From: Flavobacteriales bacterium
Lineage (GTDB): Bacteria > Bacteroidota > Bacteroidia > Flavobacteriales_D > CAJJDF01
Length of the DNA: 64,000 bases
Direction of reading: 5' to 3'
Assembly (NCBI GenBank): GCA_020630395.1
Contig: JAHDBM010000010.1
Span: 5,054-69,053, forward strand
The position numbers and the translations under genes are program-made. This document shows positions 1-9,384 of the stretch, piece by piece (the stretch's first letter is position 1; each line of letters opens with the position of its first letter). The notes beneath the pieces were generated by a model. That model did not search any database. It was not told where the DNA came from and worked only from the letters and a program-made list of their open reading frames with translations.

Positions 1-34
1 TAGTGGAAAGTGTTTATTGGAGTGTTACAAATTA

Positions 35-1561
35 TTAAATAAGCTCTCCTTTTTTGTCAAATAATTTAAAATCAAGTAAGTCTTTAGAGGTAACCCCCTC
101 TATTTTCACCCATTTTTTGTGTTTCAACCAAAGTTTAATTTGCCTAGAAATTAATCCCTTTTTAAAATAGGCTTCTACAAATGGATGAACCCTAAGCACT
201 ATTCCATTAGACTTATCAGCATTTTCAATAGCAGATCTTATTTGGTCAGTGACTAATATAGTCGCTTGAACTTCCCCACTACCATGACATGTAGGGCATG
301 CTTCAGCAGTTTCATAAGAAGTTTCTGGTCTCATTCTTTGTCTGGTAATTTCTACCACACCAAATCTACTCGGAGGAATAAGATTATGCTTTGCACGATC
401 TGTGCTCATTTTTTCTTTCAGGAACTTATATAACTTTTGGTTGTTTTCGTTCTTATGCATATCAATAAAATCGACAGCAATTATACCGCCCATATCTCTT
501 AATCGGAGTACTCGAGCTATTTCTTCGGCAGCAGCAAGATTTACTTGAAGCGCATTATCTTCATGGTTGTTTTCTTTTCCTTTTCGGTTACCACTATTTA
601 CATCAATAACATGCATAGCCTCTGCATGGTCAATAATCAAATAACCCCCACCAGGAATATTAACTTTTCTACCAAAAGCACCTTTAATTTGCCTATGGAT
701 GCCATATTCTTGAAAAATATCTAGTTTACCTTTATAAAGCTTTAATATTTTAGATTTTTCAGGCGCAACTTTATTGATGTACTCCTTGAGTTGATTGTAT
801 ATAAGTACATCATTTACAACAATAGAGTTAAAATCTTTATTTAATGTATCTCTAACAATAGCAGAAGCTTTGTTAAGTTCTCCATGTATTTTTTTAGGAG
901 GTAATGTATTTCCTATATTTTGAAAAATGGCATCCCATTTTTCAACTAATTCGGATAAATCGGTATTAAGTTCAGCTACTTTTTTTCCGCTAGCAACAGT
1001 ACGAATTATAACCCCAAAGTTTTTAGGTTTAATACTTTCTATTAATCTAGATAAACGTTTTCTTTCTTCTTTATCTTCTATTTTTTGAGATATCGAAACT
1101 TTATCCGAAAAAGGGATTAACACTAAATATCTACCTGGCAAACTAATTTCAGTAGTAATTTTAGGACCTTTAGATGATATGGGTTCTTTAGTTACTTGAA
1201 CAGCCAATATTTGCCCGCCATTAACTTGATCTTTTATTTTTCCATCTTTAGCAATTAATGGCTCGATTTTCAACTCTTTAGGAAGTTGATTAGCCATTGC
1301 CTGCTTTGTATATTTAGCAAAAGATTTGTAGTTAGCGCCTAAATCCGAATAATGAAGAAATGCATCTTTTTCATAGCCAACATCAACAAATGCGGCATTT
1401 AAGGCAGTATGTATTCTCTTTGCTTTGGCCAAGAAAACATCTCCTGCAACATAAGAAACTGCTTCGTTATCTTCTTTATGGATTTCAATAAGCTTTTTAT
1501 TGTCCAATAAAGCAGTAGTTACCTCTTCATTTTTAGATGATATAATTAATTCTAAACTCAA
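35..1561 (-). CDS. rng: Ribonuclease E/G family endoribonuclease
   Basis: Single-strand-specific endoribonuclease acting in RNA decay and rRNA maturation in the cytoplasm. The 508 residues match the RNase G-sized catalytic core without the long C-terminal scaffold of E. coli RNase E. An S1-like RNA-binding region lies in about residues 38-120. The catalytic core shows VIDVNSGNRKG and AVDFIDM, whose Asp residues correspond to the Mg-binding pair of the family. The Zn-link motif CPTCHGSG follows the core. It is the last gene of a leftward group after HU, a TPR protein and a tiny basic protein; only 34 bases of the window lie beyond its stop. The family call is secure; the G-versus-E label is a matter of length. 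Confidence 0.95.
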   Translation of the reverse strand: MSLELIISSKNEEVTTALLDNKKLIEIHKEDNEAVSYVAGDVFLAKAKRIHTALNAAFVDVGYEKDAFLHYSDLGANYKSFAKYTKQAMANQLPKELKIEPLIAKDGKIKDQVNGGQILAVQVTKEPISSKGPKITTEISLPGRYLVLIPFSDKVSISQKIEDKEERKRLSRLIESIKPKNFGVIIRTVASGKKVAELNTDLSELVEKWDAIFQNIGNTLPPKKIHGELNKASAIVRDTLNKDFNSIVVNDVLIYNQLKEYINKVAPEKSKILKLYKGKLDIFQEYGIHRQIKGAFGRKVNIPGGGYLIIDHAEAMHVIDVNSGNRKGKENNHEDNALQVNLAAAEEIARVLRLRDMGGIIAVDFIDMHKNENNQKLYKFLKEKMSTDRAKHNLIPPSRFGVVEITRQRMRPETSYETAEACPTCHGSGEVQATILVTDQIRSAIENADKSNGIVLRVHPFVEAYFKKGLISRQIKLWLKHKKWVKIEGVTSKDLLDFKLFDKKGELI

Positions 1562-1658
1562 GTGTTATGGATTGAATGTATAGAAGGATTGCGTATAAAC
1601 ACGAAAAACAAGATGCACAGTGCTCTTGCTTTAATGTGTTATTAAATAAGTATTTAAC

Positions 1659-1751
1659 TTATTTTTTCTTTTTGTGACGATTTTTTCTCAATCTTTTCTT
1701 TCTCTTATGAGTCGCCATCTTATGTCTTTTTCTTTTCTTTCCGCTTGGCAT
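1659..1751 (-). CDS. 30-residue Lys/Arg-rich AURKAIP1/COX24-type protein
   Basis: Reading the minus strand from the ATG at 1751 gives a 30-residue protein that begins MPSGKKRKRHKMATHKRKKR and ends in a run of lysines, with TAA at 1659-1661. This is the small, very basic protein typical of Bacteroidetes that is annotated as AURKAIP1/COX24 domain, the family of mitochondrial small-subunit protein mS38. It is therefore probably a ribosome component or ribosome-bound peptide (inference from family). It lies 6 bases after the TPR gene and about 100 bases before RNase G, all on the same strand. More than half of its residues are Lys or Arg. It is easily missed because of its length. Confidence 0.85.
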   Translation of the reverse strand: MPSGKKRKRHKMATHKRKKRLRKNRHKKKK

Positions 1752-1757
1752 AATGCT

Positions 1758-2234
1758 TTATTTTTTATTTAATATTTCTATTCTTTGATCTATCTCAATC
1801 AAGTATTTTTCATCTTTGGTGCTTTTCTTTGCTTCCGTTAAAGCTTCAAAAGCTTTGTCTTTTTGGTTGCTAAGAAAATAAGCGTCAGCTAAATAAATTA
1901 ATCCGCTTGTTTTGTCATTACCATCAGTAATGGAAACAAATTTTTCAAATCTGTTAACTGCTTTTTCATATTGGCTAGATTGCATAGATAAATTACCTAA
2001 TTGCCATATAGCATCAATATTATTTTCATCTTTTTTAAGAACGTTTTTCAACATTGTTACACCCTCCATAACTTTTCCGTCATTAATTAACTGTGTAGCT
2101 ATTTTAACATCAACCGCTTCTTCATCAATTGAAGGGGTTTTAGGAAGGAGGAGCAAAGATATAAAAAAAAGAACAGCTCCCAACATAACAATTGAAATTG
2201 TTACTGTTTGAGAGCTATTAGTGTGTGTTTTCAA
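1758..2234 (-). CDS. Membrane-anchored TPR protein
   Basis: A 158-residue protein with a short polar N-terminus and one hydrophobic segment at about residues 12-31 (SIVMLGAVLFFISLLLLP). Tetratricopeptide-type helical repeats follow to the C-terminus, for example the region around NNIDAIWQLGNLSMQSSQYEKA. This is probably an inner-membrane protein with the TPR part outside the cytoplasm. TPRs mediate protein contacts; the partner is unknown. It starts 10 bases after the HU gene and is followed at once by the COX24-type small gene, so the three are probably co-transcribed. Confidence 0.75.
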   Translation of the reverse strand: MKTHTNSSQTVTISIVMLGAVLFFISLLLLPKTPSIDEEAVDVKIATQLINDGKVMEGVTMLKNVLKKDENNIDAIWQLGNLSMQSSQYEKAVNRFEKFVSITDGNDKTSGLIYLADAYFLSNQKDKAFEALTEAKKSTKDEKYLIEIDQRIEILNKK

Positions 2235-2244
2235 TAAAAGGTAG

Positions 2245-2541
2245 TTATTTTACTTTTACTTTAGCTTTAACATTTTCAGTAAAAACCTTTGCTGGTTTAA
2301 ATGCTGGAATGTTATGAGCTGGTATTTGAACAGGAGTATTCTTAGAAATATTTCTTCCTGTTTTTGCTGCTCTTGTTTTAATAATGAAACTTCCGAAACC
2401 TCTTAAGTAAACATTTTCTCCTTTTTCTAGAGAATTTTTTACTGATTTCATAAAAGTTTCAACTGTTGTTTGAACAATAGCTCTATCAATACCTGTTTTA
2501 AAAGCGATTTGTTCTACTAAGTCTGCTTTAGTCATTTTCAT
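2245..2541 (-). CDS. HU/IHF-family DNA-binding protein
   Basis: A 98-residue nucleoid protein that bends DNA as a dimer. The N-terminal helices begin MKMTKADLVEQIA. The family signature GFGSF, followed by RAAKTGRN, leads into the beta-arm with its conserved proline tip (NTPVQIPAHNIPAFKP). A short basic tail KAKVKVK ends the protein. Length is normal for the family. It is the first gene of the leftward group and is divergent from mutY, with 146 bases between the two starts. No clear TAnnTTTG box was found for it. The exact paralogue (HU or IHF-like) cannot be decided from sequence alone. Confidence 0.93.
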   Translation of the reverse strand: MKMTKADLVEQIAFKTGIDRAIVQTTVETFMKSVKNSLEKGENVYLRGFGSFIIKTRAAKTGRNISKNTPVQIPAHNIPAFKPAKVFTENVKAKVKVK

Positions 2542-2687
2542 AATTTTAATTTATTTGTTCTTTTGCTTTTGTAATTTAGCTTTGCTTAAACTAATTACAA
2601 TACTAAATTAAGGTAAAATACTTAATTGCAGGATTTATAAATTAAAATTAACTGTTAAAACACTGTTAATTAGAATTTTAATATTTA

Positions 2688-3734
2688 ATGAAAGATAACA
2701 GACTTGATTTTTATAAAGATTTTTCTATTACCTTATTTCATTGGTATAGCCATAATCAAAGAGATTTGCCATGGAGGCATACACAAGACCCCTATAAAGT
2801 TTGGCTTAGTGAGATAATATTACAGCAAACTAGAGTTGATCAAGGAATGCCATATTATTATAATTTTATAGAGTCATACCCAACAGTTAGTTCTCTTGCT
2901 AACGCACATTTAGATGATGTATATAAATTATGGGAAGGTTTAGGTTATTATTCTAGAGCTAGGAATTTGCATAAAGCGGCAAAAATTGTTGTAGAACAAT
3001 TTAATGGAGTATTCCCTAACTCATACAATGGATTAATAACATTGCCTGGTATTGGTGATTACACAGCTTCAGCTATATCATCATTTTGTTTTAATGAAGT
3101 TAGACCTGTTTTAGATGGGAATGTTTTTAGAGTTATTTCAAGATTGTTCGGAATAAAAGAGCCGATCAATAAACCAGCTTCTAGAAAAATATTTAAAGAT
3201 ATTTTGAATGAATTAATAGATAAACATAGTCCAGCCTCTTTTAATCAGGCTATTATGGAATTTGGAGCTGTTCATTGTAAGCCAAAACAACCAAAATGTG
3301 ATGAGTGTATTTTTCAAGAAAAATGTTTTGCATTCTCCATGAATAAACAAAGTGATTACCCTGTTAAAGTAAAACCAAAAAAATCAATAACTAGATTTTT
3401 TAACTATTTGATAGTTGGTGAGGGAGATGATATTTGGATAAAAAAGCGATCCAATAGTGGTATTTGGAGTAACCTTCACGAATTTCCGTTAATTGAAGGT
3501 CAAGATATATTTAATACAGAATTAATAGATGAGACTGTTAAAATTATTAAGGTTAGCAAGGCAACTAAACATATCTTGTCACACCAAAATATATATGCTA
3601 AATTTTATAGGGTAAAAGATGTTGATGCTAGTTTTTTAGAGGGGTGTATCAAGGTTAAAAAATCTAGTTTACCTGATTATGCTATGCATAGATTAATGAC
3701 TAGATTTTTAGAGGAAGAGCAAAGCTTCATGTAA
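2688..3734 (+). CDS. mutY: A/G-specific adenine DNA glycosylase MutY
   Basis: Removes adenine mispaired with 8-oxoguanine in base excision repair. The 348 residues contain the catalytic Glu42 in SEIILQQTRV, the helix-hairpin-helix LPGIGDYTASAI (119-130) and the catalytic Asp143 in PVLDGNVFRV. A [4Fe-4S] loop with cysteines 197, 204, 207 and 213 has the spacing C-X6-C-X2-C-X5-C. A C-terminal NUDIX-like 8-oxoG recognition domain spans about residues 225-348. All residues needed for activity are present. It is divergent from HU and upstream of ssb on the same strand. Confidence 0.97.
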   Translation: MKDNRLDFYKDFSITLFHWYSHNQRDLPWRHTQDPYKVWLSEIILQQTRVDQGMPYYYNFIESYPTVSSLANAHLDDVYKLWEGLGYYSRARNLHKAAKIVVEQFNGVFPNSYNGLITLPGIGDYTASAISSFCFNEVRPVLDGNVFRVISRLFGIKEPINKPASRKIFKDILNELIDKHSPASFNQAIMEFGAVHCKPKQPKCDECIFQEKCFAFSMNKQSDYPVKVKPKKSITRFFNYLIVGEGDDIWIKKRSNSGIWSNLHEFPLIEGQDIFNTELIDETVKIIKVSKATKHILSHQNIYAKFYRVKDVDASFLEGCIKVKKSSLPDYAMHRLMTRFLEEEQSFM

Positions 3735-3826
3735 ATCATTAACATTGTGATAAATACATTGGCAGGAATATCTTTTATAGAGTTAAAAAAAAGAACTATT
3801 TTTACAGTTAAACTTTTTAATTAAAT

Positions 3827-4264
3827 ATGGCAGGATCTGTAAATAAAGTTATTCTTATTGGAAACTTGGGAAAAGACCCAGAAGTTCGTCACTTAGAAAA
3901 TGGGGCAACAGTTGCTAATTTTCCTATGGCAACAAGTGAATCATATAAGGACAAGAATAGTGGAGAAAGAATTACACAAACTGAGTGGCATAATATTGTT
4001 GTTTGGAGAGGATTAGCTGATGTTGCAGAGAAATATTTAAAGAAGGGTAGTTCTATTTATGTTGAGGGAAAACTAAAAACAAGAAATTGGGAAGATAAAG
4101 AAGGGAATACTCGTTACACGACAGAAATTGTTGCTGATAATTTAACTATGCTTGGAAGAGCACCAGGTCAAGATGGTAATGATAATGCTGGATCAAATAG
4201 TAGTAACGAAACAAGTTCATCATCTAACGCGTTTGATGATGATACAGATGATTTACCTTTTTAA
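3827..4264 (+). CDS. ssb: Single-stranded DNA-binding protein
   Basis: Coats ssDNA in replication, repair and recombination and recruits partners through its acidic tail. The 145 residues comprise an OB fold at about 1-110, beginning [21 protein letters not shown] low-complexity Asn/Ser/Gly linker follows, then the canonical partner-binding tip DDDTDDLPF. It lies 92 bases after mutY. A weak promoter-like TTG-N21-TATCTTTT sits in that gap, so it may be transcribed separately from mutY. gldE follows after 25 bases. Confidence 0.97.
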   Translation: MAGSVNKVILIGNLGKDPEVRHLENGATVANFPMATSESYKDKNSGERITQTEWHNIVVWRGLADVAEKYLKKGSSIYVEGKLKTRNWEDKEGNTRYTTEIVADNLTMLGRAPGQDGNDNAGSNSSNETSSSSNAFDDDTDDLPF

Positions 4265-4289
4265 TTTAACCTAATAAAATAAATATAAT

Positions 4290-5630
4290 TTGGAACCTCC
4301 GAGTATCGAGCCTCTTTCGGGGCTTTTAGTATCAATAAATTCGTTTAGTTTACCAGTAATTATTGGGTTTGTAATCATGTTGTTTTTGCTGGCTTTTTCA
4401 GCTTTAGTATCTGGTTCAGAAGTTGCTTATTTCTCATTGTCACCAAGTGATAAAGATGAATTGCAAAAAAGTAAAGATAAAGCAGACTTAAGAGTAGTAG
4501 AGCTTTTAGAAAATCCAAAAACACTTTTAGCAAATATTTTAATAGCGAACAATTTTATTAATATAGCGATTGTTGTTATTTCCACTTACATAGTAGGAAA
4601 TCTATTTACGTTTAGTAATGGAGAAAAATTAATCGAAATTTTAATCACAGTAGTGGGTGTTACTTTTCTTATTTTGTTAGTCGGAGAAGTTATTCCTAAA
4701 GTATATGCCACTAATAATAGTGTAGGCCTCTCTAGATTCATGAGTAGTCCCATGATTGTTATTGGTAGAATATTTGCTCCACTAAGCAAGTTGCTAGTAA
4801 AAAGCACCTCATTTATTGATAAAAAAATTAAAAACAAAGGCACTGAGATCTCTATAAATGATTTAGAGAACGCACTAGAAATTGCCGATATTGAAGATGC
4901 AACAGAGGATGATAAAAAAATCTTAAAGGGAATAGTTAGGTTTGGAAATACTGATGTGAAGCAAATAATGAAATCAAGAGTAGATGTTATTGCTTTTGAT
5001 AAAAATAAACCTTTTAAAGAATTAATTCCAGAGATTTTGGAGGCAGGTTATTCTAGGATTCCAGTATATGAAGAGTCGTTCGATAATGTTGTAGGGATTT
5101 TGTACGTTAAAGATTTATTACCTCATATTAAGAAAAGTATATTTAATTGGAGTTCTATTGTACGTGAGCCATTTTTTGTTCCCGAAATGAAAATGATTGA
5201 TGATTTATTAAGGCAGTTTCAAGAAGGTAAAGTACACATGGCAGTTGTTGTTGATGAGTATGGAGGCACTAGTGGAATTGTAACCTTAGAAGATGTAATT
5301 GAAGAAATAATAGGAGAAATTACGGATGAATTTGATGATGATGACTTAGTTTATTCTAAATTAGATGAGCATAACTACGTCTTTGAAGGGAAAATATCAC
5401 TTGTAGATATGTATAAGGTATTAGATATCGAGGGAGATAATTTTGAGGAACATAAAGGAGAAGCCGATACATTAGCTGGGTTTTTAATTGAACAGAGTGG
5501 TAAGATTTTAAAGAAGAATGAAAAACTAAACTTCGATAATTACACGTTAATTGTAGAGGCTGCGGATAAAAGACGTATTAAGCAAGTCAAGTTAACAATT
5601 AACCAAACTGAAATAAATGAAAAAGATTAG
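4290..5630 (+). CDS. gldE: Gliding motility-associated protein GldE (CNNM/CBS/CorC family)
   Basis: A 446-residue membrane protein. The N-terminal CNNM/DUF21-type region has hydrophobic segments within about residues 20-165, one ending in the charged helix SGSEVAYFSLSPSDKDEL. A CBS pair follows at about 205-340, including PVYEESFDNVVGILYVKDLL and VVDEYGGTSGIVTLEDVIEE. A C-terminal CorC/HlyC-type domain completes it. The ssb-gldE-gldD order matches the gliding locus known from Flavobacterium, where GldE supports GldD and gliding/T9SS function. The start is a TTG codon (4290-4292); no good ATG lies nearby. Its 3' end overlaps gldD by 14 bases, suggesting translational coupling. Confidence 0.93.
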   Translation: MEPPSIEPLSGLLVSINSFSLPVIIGFVIMLFLLAFSALVSGSEVAYFSLSPSDKDELQKSKDKADLRVVELLENPKTLLANILIANNFINIAIVVISTYIVGNLFTFSNGEKLIEILITVVGVTFLILLVGEVIPKVYATNNSVGLSRFMSSPMIVIGRIFAPLSKLLVKSTSFIDKKIKNKGTEISINDLENALEIADIEDATEDDKKILKGIVRFGNTDVKQIMKSRVDVIAFDKNKPFKELIPEILEAGYSRIPVYEESFDNVVGILYVKDLLPHIKKSIFNWSSIVREPFFVPEMKMIDDLLRQFQEGKVHMAVVVDEYGGTSGIVTLEDVIEEIIGEITDEFDDDDLVYSKLDEHNYVFEGKISLVDMYKVLDIEGDNFEEHKGEADTLAGFLIEQSGKILKKNEKLNFDNYTLIVEAADKRRIKQVKLTINQTEINEKD

Positions 5631-6195
5631 TTTTTTTATGCTAATGGCTGTTTTTATGAATAGTTGTACTCAAGAAGTTGATTATTTTCCTAAGCCTTTA
5701 GCTTATGCTAGAATAGATTTGCCTAAAGAAAGAGGTGTTAATAAATTTACAAAATCATCTTGTGGATATTCATTTAATTATCCCGAGTATGCAGTTGTTT
5801 CAATGTCGGGAAATTGTAATCATAATATTTATTTTCCAAGGTTTAAAGCCGTTATTTATTGTACATATATAACATTGGATCCTGCTAACAAGGAGAATAA
5901 CTTTGTTCATCATTCTGAGTATTCTAGACGATTAGCTTATGAACATAGTATTAAAGCAGATGAAATAACGGAGACAAAAATCAATGTAGATTCTACAGGT
6001 GTGTATGGAATTCTTTATGGAATAGAAGGTAATGTTGCAAGTAATTGTCAGTTTTACTTGACAGATAGTATTCATAATTTTTATAGAGGTTCATTGTATT
6101 TTGAATCAGCTCCTAATATTGATTCTATTCAACCTGTTTTAGAATACTTAAGAGAAGATGTTAAAAAGATGATTAATAGTTTTAACTGGAAATAA
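5617..6195 (+). CDS. gldD: Gliding motility lipoprotein GldD
   Basis: A 192-residue lipoprotein of the gliding/T9SS apparatus. The N-terminus MKKISFFMLMAVFMNSC gives a short signal peptide with Cys17 as the lipidation site; the lipobox FMNSC is loose. The GldD-type start YFPKPLAYARIDLP follows. It overlaps the end of gldE and is closed by a strong bidirectional terminator a few bases after its stop. The family assignment rests on the sequence and on the gldE-gldD pairing. The molecular role of GldD is only partly known: it is required for gliding in F. johnsoniae. Confidence 0.92.
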   Translation: MKKISFFMLMAVFMNSCTQEVDYFPKPLAYARIDLPKERGVNKFTKSSCGYSFNYPEYAVVSMSGNCNHNIYFPRFKAVIYCTYITLDPANKENNFVHHSEYSRRLAYEHSIKADEITETKINVDSTGVYGILYGIEGNVASNCQFYLTDSIHNFYRGSLYFESAPNIDSIQPVLEYLREDVKKMINSFNWK

Positions 6196-6222
6196 AAAAG
6201 ACAGCTTGTTAAGCTGTCTTTT
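6196..6222. terminator. Bidirectional terminator, gldD / sigma operon
   Basis: A perfect 12-bp stem (AAAAGACAGCTT / AAGCTGTCTTTT) with a 3-base loop lies between two convergent genes. T or A runs at both ends mean it can stop transcription from gldD rightward and from the leftward sigma-factor operon. Confidence 0.9.
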
Positions 6223-6224
6223 GA

Positions 6225-8867
6225 TTAATCTAGTATGGTGATGTGTCCAATTTTTCTTTTGTCTTCAGTGTCATTTAGTTCTTTCCACCTTATTTCATAA
6301 GAATATATCCCAATAGGAACATTTAAATCTTTAAATCTTCCATTCCATGAGAAGTTAATATCTTCAGAGTAGAACATGTTCTCTCCCCATCTGTTAAAGA
6401 TTCTAATGCTGAAATTCGATAGATCTTCATTTGTAAATACAGGTTTCCATGTATCATTTTCGCCATCACCATTTGGTGAAAAAGCATTAGGTATATAAAT
6501 TATTAATGGATTTTTAATTACGACTAATTTCGTGATCGAGTTTAAACATCCAGCCTCATTTTCAACAGTTAATGTAACAGGGTATGTATCTCCATCAGTA
6601 TTAGGAAAAGAATATGTTGGGCTATATACTGTAGATGAGCCTAAGCCTGCAAAGTCCCATAAGGAATTTAAATTGTTTCCTATAGATGTGTTTGTGAAAT
6701 CTACAGTTGTTTCAGGTACTATTGGCTCAAATGGCAAAAAGGTAAAATCAGCTGTAGGAACATCATAAGCACAAACAAAATCAGTAAGTATAGAGTCTAC
6801 GGTACAACCTTGTGGACTAGTTAGTGTGATTTTTAAGTCATAACAACCTGCATTATCATAAATGTGATTTACTGAAGCTGGGTCATTACTGGTATTTCCA
6901 TCACCTAATTCCCAATCTATTTGGCTAAACTGACTCATGTCACTATTGTTAGCGAAATTAACAGAGTTTGGGAGGCAAACCGTATCATTATCAACACTTA
7001 TATCTATGGTGTTAATTAGTTGAATAAAATCAATTAAAACAGTATCAGGATATGTTTCACACCCATTAATTTCTTCTTTTAAGATAAAGCTAAATTGACT
7101 GTATTCATCTACTGTAGGGTTTGATGCATAAATAGTTGAACTAGAACCTGTAAAATTTGCAGTTCCTGTACCAGATACAGAATAGTATGTCCATGAAGGA
7201 TTTATTGCAGTAGCTGTAGGAGTTGGATTTAAAATATAATCTAAATTACAAGTATTGTCATCCAAACCTGCATTAGATTTAGGCCTTGCTTTAACATGAA
7301 TTTCAACAGTTGTGTCATGAGAACATCCCCAGCTGTCTGTTACATTAAACGTGTAATTATGATTACCAGCAGTTAAAGGAAGAACAGTTATGGTTGAGTC
7401 ATCTGGATTAGCAGTAATAGAAGGGTCAGGAGTCCATGATTTAGAAGTTATCGTAGGTAATACACTATTAGCACTTGTATCAGGTAATACCATTTGATTA
7501 AAATTCATTCCCCAACTAAAAATATAACCATCATCAATAGTTAAGTGGTCAGTTACTTCTAACGTCCAATTTCCATTAAGAGGACAGCCAATTAAGCTAC
7601 CGTTAATGTCGTTAAAAGGCTCGTAACTTCCTGCTGGTAAATAACTTTGATTTACATAAGGGTTCCCTAAAATATCAGTATAAGAATATTGATAATTTCC
7701 CGATTCGTTTGTCATTGTACTGTAAGTAGGATTAACAGTGTTGAAGGAATAAACATAACCTACACCAGGGGCAGTGCTGGCTCCAACATCAATAGGTTCT
7801 CCTAAATGAGTTCCACCACCACCAGGATATTCTTTTAAAGTGGCTCTTTGATTATTTGGACATATTATCGTCATTTCTAAATCCCCAAGATAAGAATGTT
7901 CAATATCCATAAATACTTCATCTAAAAAGCCAGCTTGAAAAACTGCTGCGGGGTCAAATGAATTTACAGCAATTGATGAAGTGTATGATATACCACTACC
8001 GTCAGGTAAGAAAGTAGTCCCGGCAACACCCATTGGGGGTACATTAATAGGATTTGGCTTAGCAGCCATTGATATAGTTACATCTTCTTCAAGACATATT
8101 GTGTCATTACTAACAAAGGTAAGGTCGCTAAAATTTGGCTTTAGTGCTACACTAGCTCGTCCAACTTTAACTGTATCTGTACATCCTTGTGTGTCTTCAA
8201 CTACAAGGAAAATGCCGTTTCTTCCGCTATTATTGTATGTTATATTTGCATTTTGCCCAGTTTGAACTAATCCGCCACCTATAAACCATTTGAATGTAGA
8301 ACTAGCTAGTGATTGAGCATAATATGTATTGTTTTGAGGAAAGTTTGCACTACCCGAAAGTTGTACTTGCCCACCCAAACAAAGTTGAATATCATTATCA
8401 GCACCAACTGGTGCAGGTGTCACAGAAGATATTATTGGTGTAATTGCTTGGCAAGGTGCTTTACAATATATAGTTGCCGCCCAACCAGGTCTATTAACAC
8501 TACCATCTGAAGTGAAGTTAAATGTTAGACAGCTTCCAGATGCTAAAATACTTTGCCCATTTAAACTTGTGCCACTAAAGCAACCTAATAGAGGAGATCC
8601 AGTACTGTTACCATCATAAATACACAGTTCATCAAACCCGCTTTCTGTATCAAATGCTGTGAATAATAATTGCATTTTAAATGCTGGATTATTAGAACAT
8701 ATGGTGTAGGTATTGTTTGAATTATTGGCATAGTTCCCTCCAGAGCCACCATTATCATAAAAAGTGCCCGAACATGTAGATACATTTCCATTTCCCATGT
8801 TGTAGGTTTGAGATAGTCCCATTATCCCTAAACACATGCTTAATGTTATGAGTAGTAAATGCTTCAT
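6225..8867 (-). CDS. Secreted multidomain protein with T9SS type B sorting domain
   Basis: An 880-residue exported protein. The signal peptide is MKHLLLITLSMCLGIMGLSQ. A CUB-like domain follows at about 20-137 (FDTESGFDELCIYDGN). An Ig-like stretch precedes a proprotein convertase P-domain-like region at about 315-460 (SYLGDLEMTIICPNNQ ... GNWTLEVTDHL). Next come two PKD-like domains (IDWELGDGNTSNDPASVNHIY and a second near LWDFAGLGSS). The C-terminus is the gliding-motility/T9SS type B domain starting IPNAFSPNGDGENDTW and ending KIGHITIL. It is probably exported across the outer membrane and attached to the surface. Its ATG overlaps the previous stop by one base (TAATG), so translation is coupled. 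The ligand is unknown; CUB and PKD domains suggest adhesion. Confidence 0.85.
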   Translation of the reverse strand: MKHLLLITLSMCLGIMGLSQTYNMGNGNVSTCSGTFYDNGGSGGNYANNSNNTYTICSNNPAFKMQLLFTAFDTESGFDELCIYDGNSTGSPLLGCFSGTSLNGQSILASGSCLTFNFTSDGSVNRPGWAATIYCKAPCQAITPIISSVTPAPVGADNDIQLCLGGQVQLSGSANFPQNNTYYAQSLASSTFKWFIGGGLVQTGQNANITYNNSGRNGIFLVVEDTQGCTDTVKVGRASVALKPNFSDLTFVSNDTICLEEDVTISMAAKPNPINVPPMGVAGTTFLPDGSGISYTSSIAVNSFDPAAVFQAGFLDEVFMDIEHSYLGDLEMTIICPNNQRATLKEYPGGGGTHLGEPIDVGASTAPGVGYVYSFNTVNPTYSTMTNESGNYQYSYTDILGNPYVNQSYLPAGSYEPFNDINGSLIGCPLNGNWTLEVTDHLTIDDGYIFSWGMNFNQMVLPDTSANSVLPTITSKSWTPDPSITANPDDSTITVLPLTAGNHNYTFNVTDSWGCSHDTTVEIHVKARPKSNAGLDDNTCNLDYILNPTPTATAINPSWTYYSVSGTGTANFTGSSSTIYASNPTVDEYSQFSFILKEEINGCETYPDTVLIDFIQLINTIDISVDNDTVCLPNSVNFANNSDMSQFSQIDWELGDGNTSNDPASVNHIYDNAGCYDLKITLTSPQGCTVDSILTDFVCAYDVPTADFTFLPFEPIVPETTVDFTNTSIGNNLNSLWDFAGLGSSTVYSPTYSFPNTDGDTYPVTLTVENEAGCLNSITKLVVIKNPLIIYIPNAFSPNGDGENDTWKPVFTNEDLSNFSIRIFNRWGENMFYSEDINFSWNGRFKDLNVPIGIYSYEIRWKELNDTEDKRKIGHITILD

Positions 8868-9295
8868 TATTTAATTAATTCTTTGTGAGCATGAATAGTT
8901 AATACTTTATTCGTATTGCCTAATCTATATATTAATCTTTTATCAAATTTTCTTTCGATTGATGAAAGTAAGATGTTAAAAGATTTGTTTTCAATTTGTG
9001 TTATGATTTCGTTTACCGTTAAAGTAGTTTGTGATTTGTCTTTACTAGTAATGGTAATAGATGATAAGACAGGTAAGCTGTTAGGTTTTAATTTACCTGC
9101 AGGATATGTATTTAATTCAAAAGAATTAGTTAAAACAGTTGTGTAATATGCTTTCGTTTGAGGGTTATTTAAAATCGCATGAACTTTATCTTCTGAGAAT
9201 GCTTGATGTAATTTGTTCTCAATGTCCTGGCTCATTAATGAGGTGGAACATACTAAAATTGTAATAATATAAATAATATATAAGATCGTTTTCAT
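8867..9295 (-). CDS. Small exported protein of unknown function
   Basis: I do not recognise this family. I chose the ATG at 9295, giving 142 residues, because the product then starts with a clean signal peptide, MKTILYIIYIITILVCSTSL followed by MSQ. The upstream ATG at 9325 adds ten residues unlike a leader. The mature part is mixed alpha/beta with no cysteines, and includes the stretches FELNTYPAGKLKPNSLP and ERKFDKRLIYRLGNTNKVLT. It sits between the presumed anti-sigma gene and the T9SS cargo, and its stop overlaps the cargo start. A role linked to the cargo or to signal sensing is possible but unproven. Confidence 0.65.
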   Translation of the reverse strand: MKTILYIIYIITILVCSTSLMSQDIENKLHQAFSEDKVHAILNNPQTKAYYTTVLTNSFELNTYPAGKLKPNSLPVLSSITITSKDKSQTTLTVNEIITQIENKSFNILLSSIERKFDKRLIYRLGNTNKVLTIHAHKELIK

Positions 9296-9384
9296 TCTGT
9301 GTTTTACATGAACTAGGCAGATCACTAATTAGTAACCTGCCCATTTTCACAAATTTATGTTATTTAGTTAAATTTATCAAGTTT

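Noticed and set aside
3750-3826. Possible promoter TTG-N21-TATCTTTT before ssb
   Set aside because: The spacing is long and the last base of the box differs, so it is mentioned only as a weak possibility in the ssb entry.
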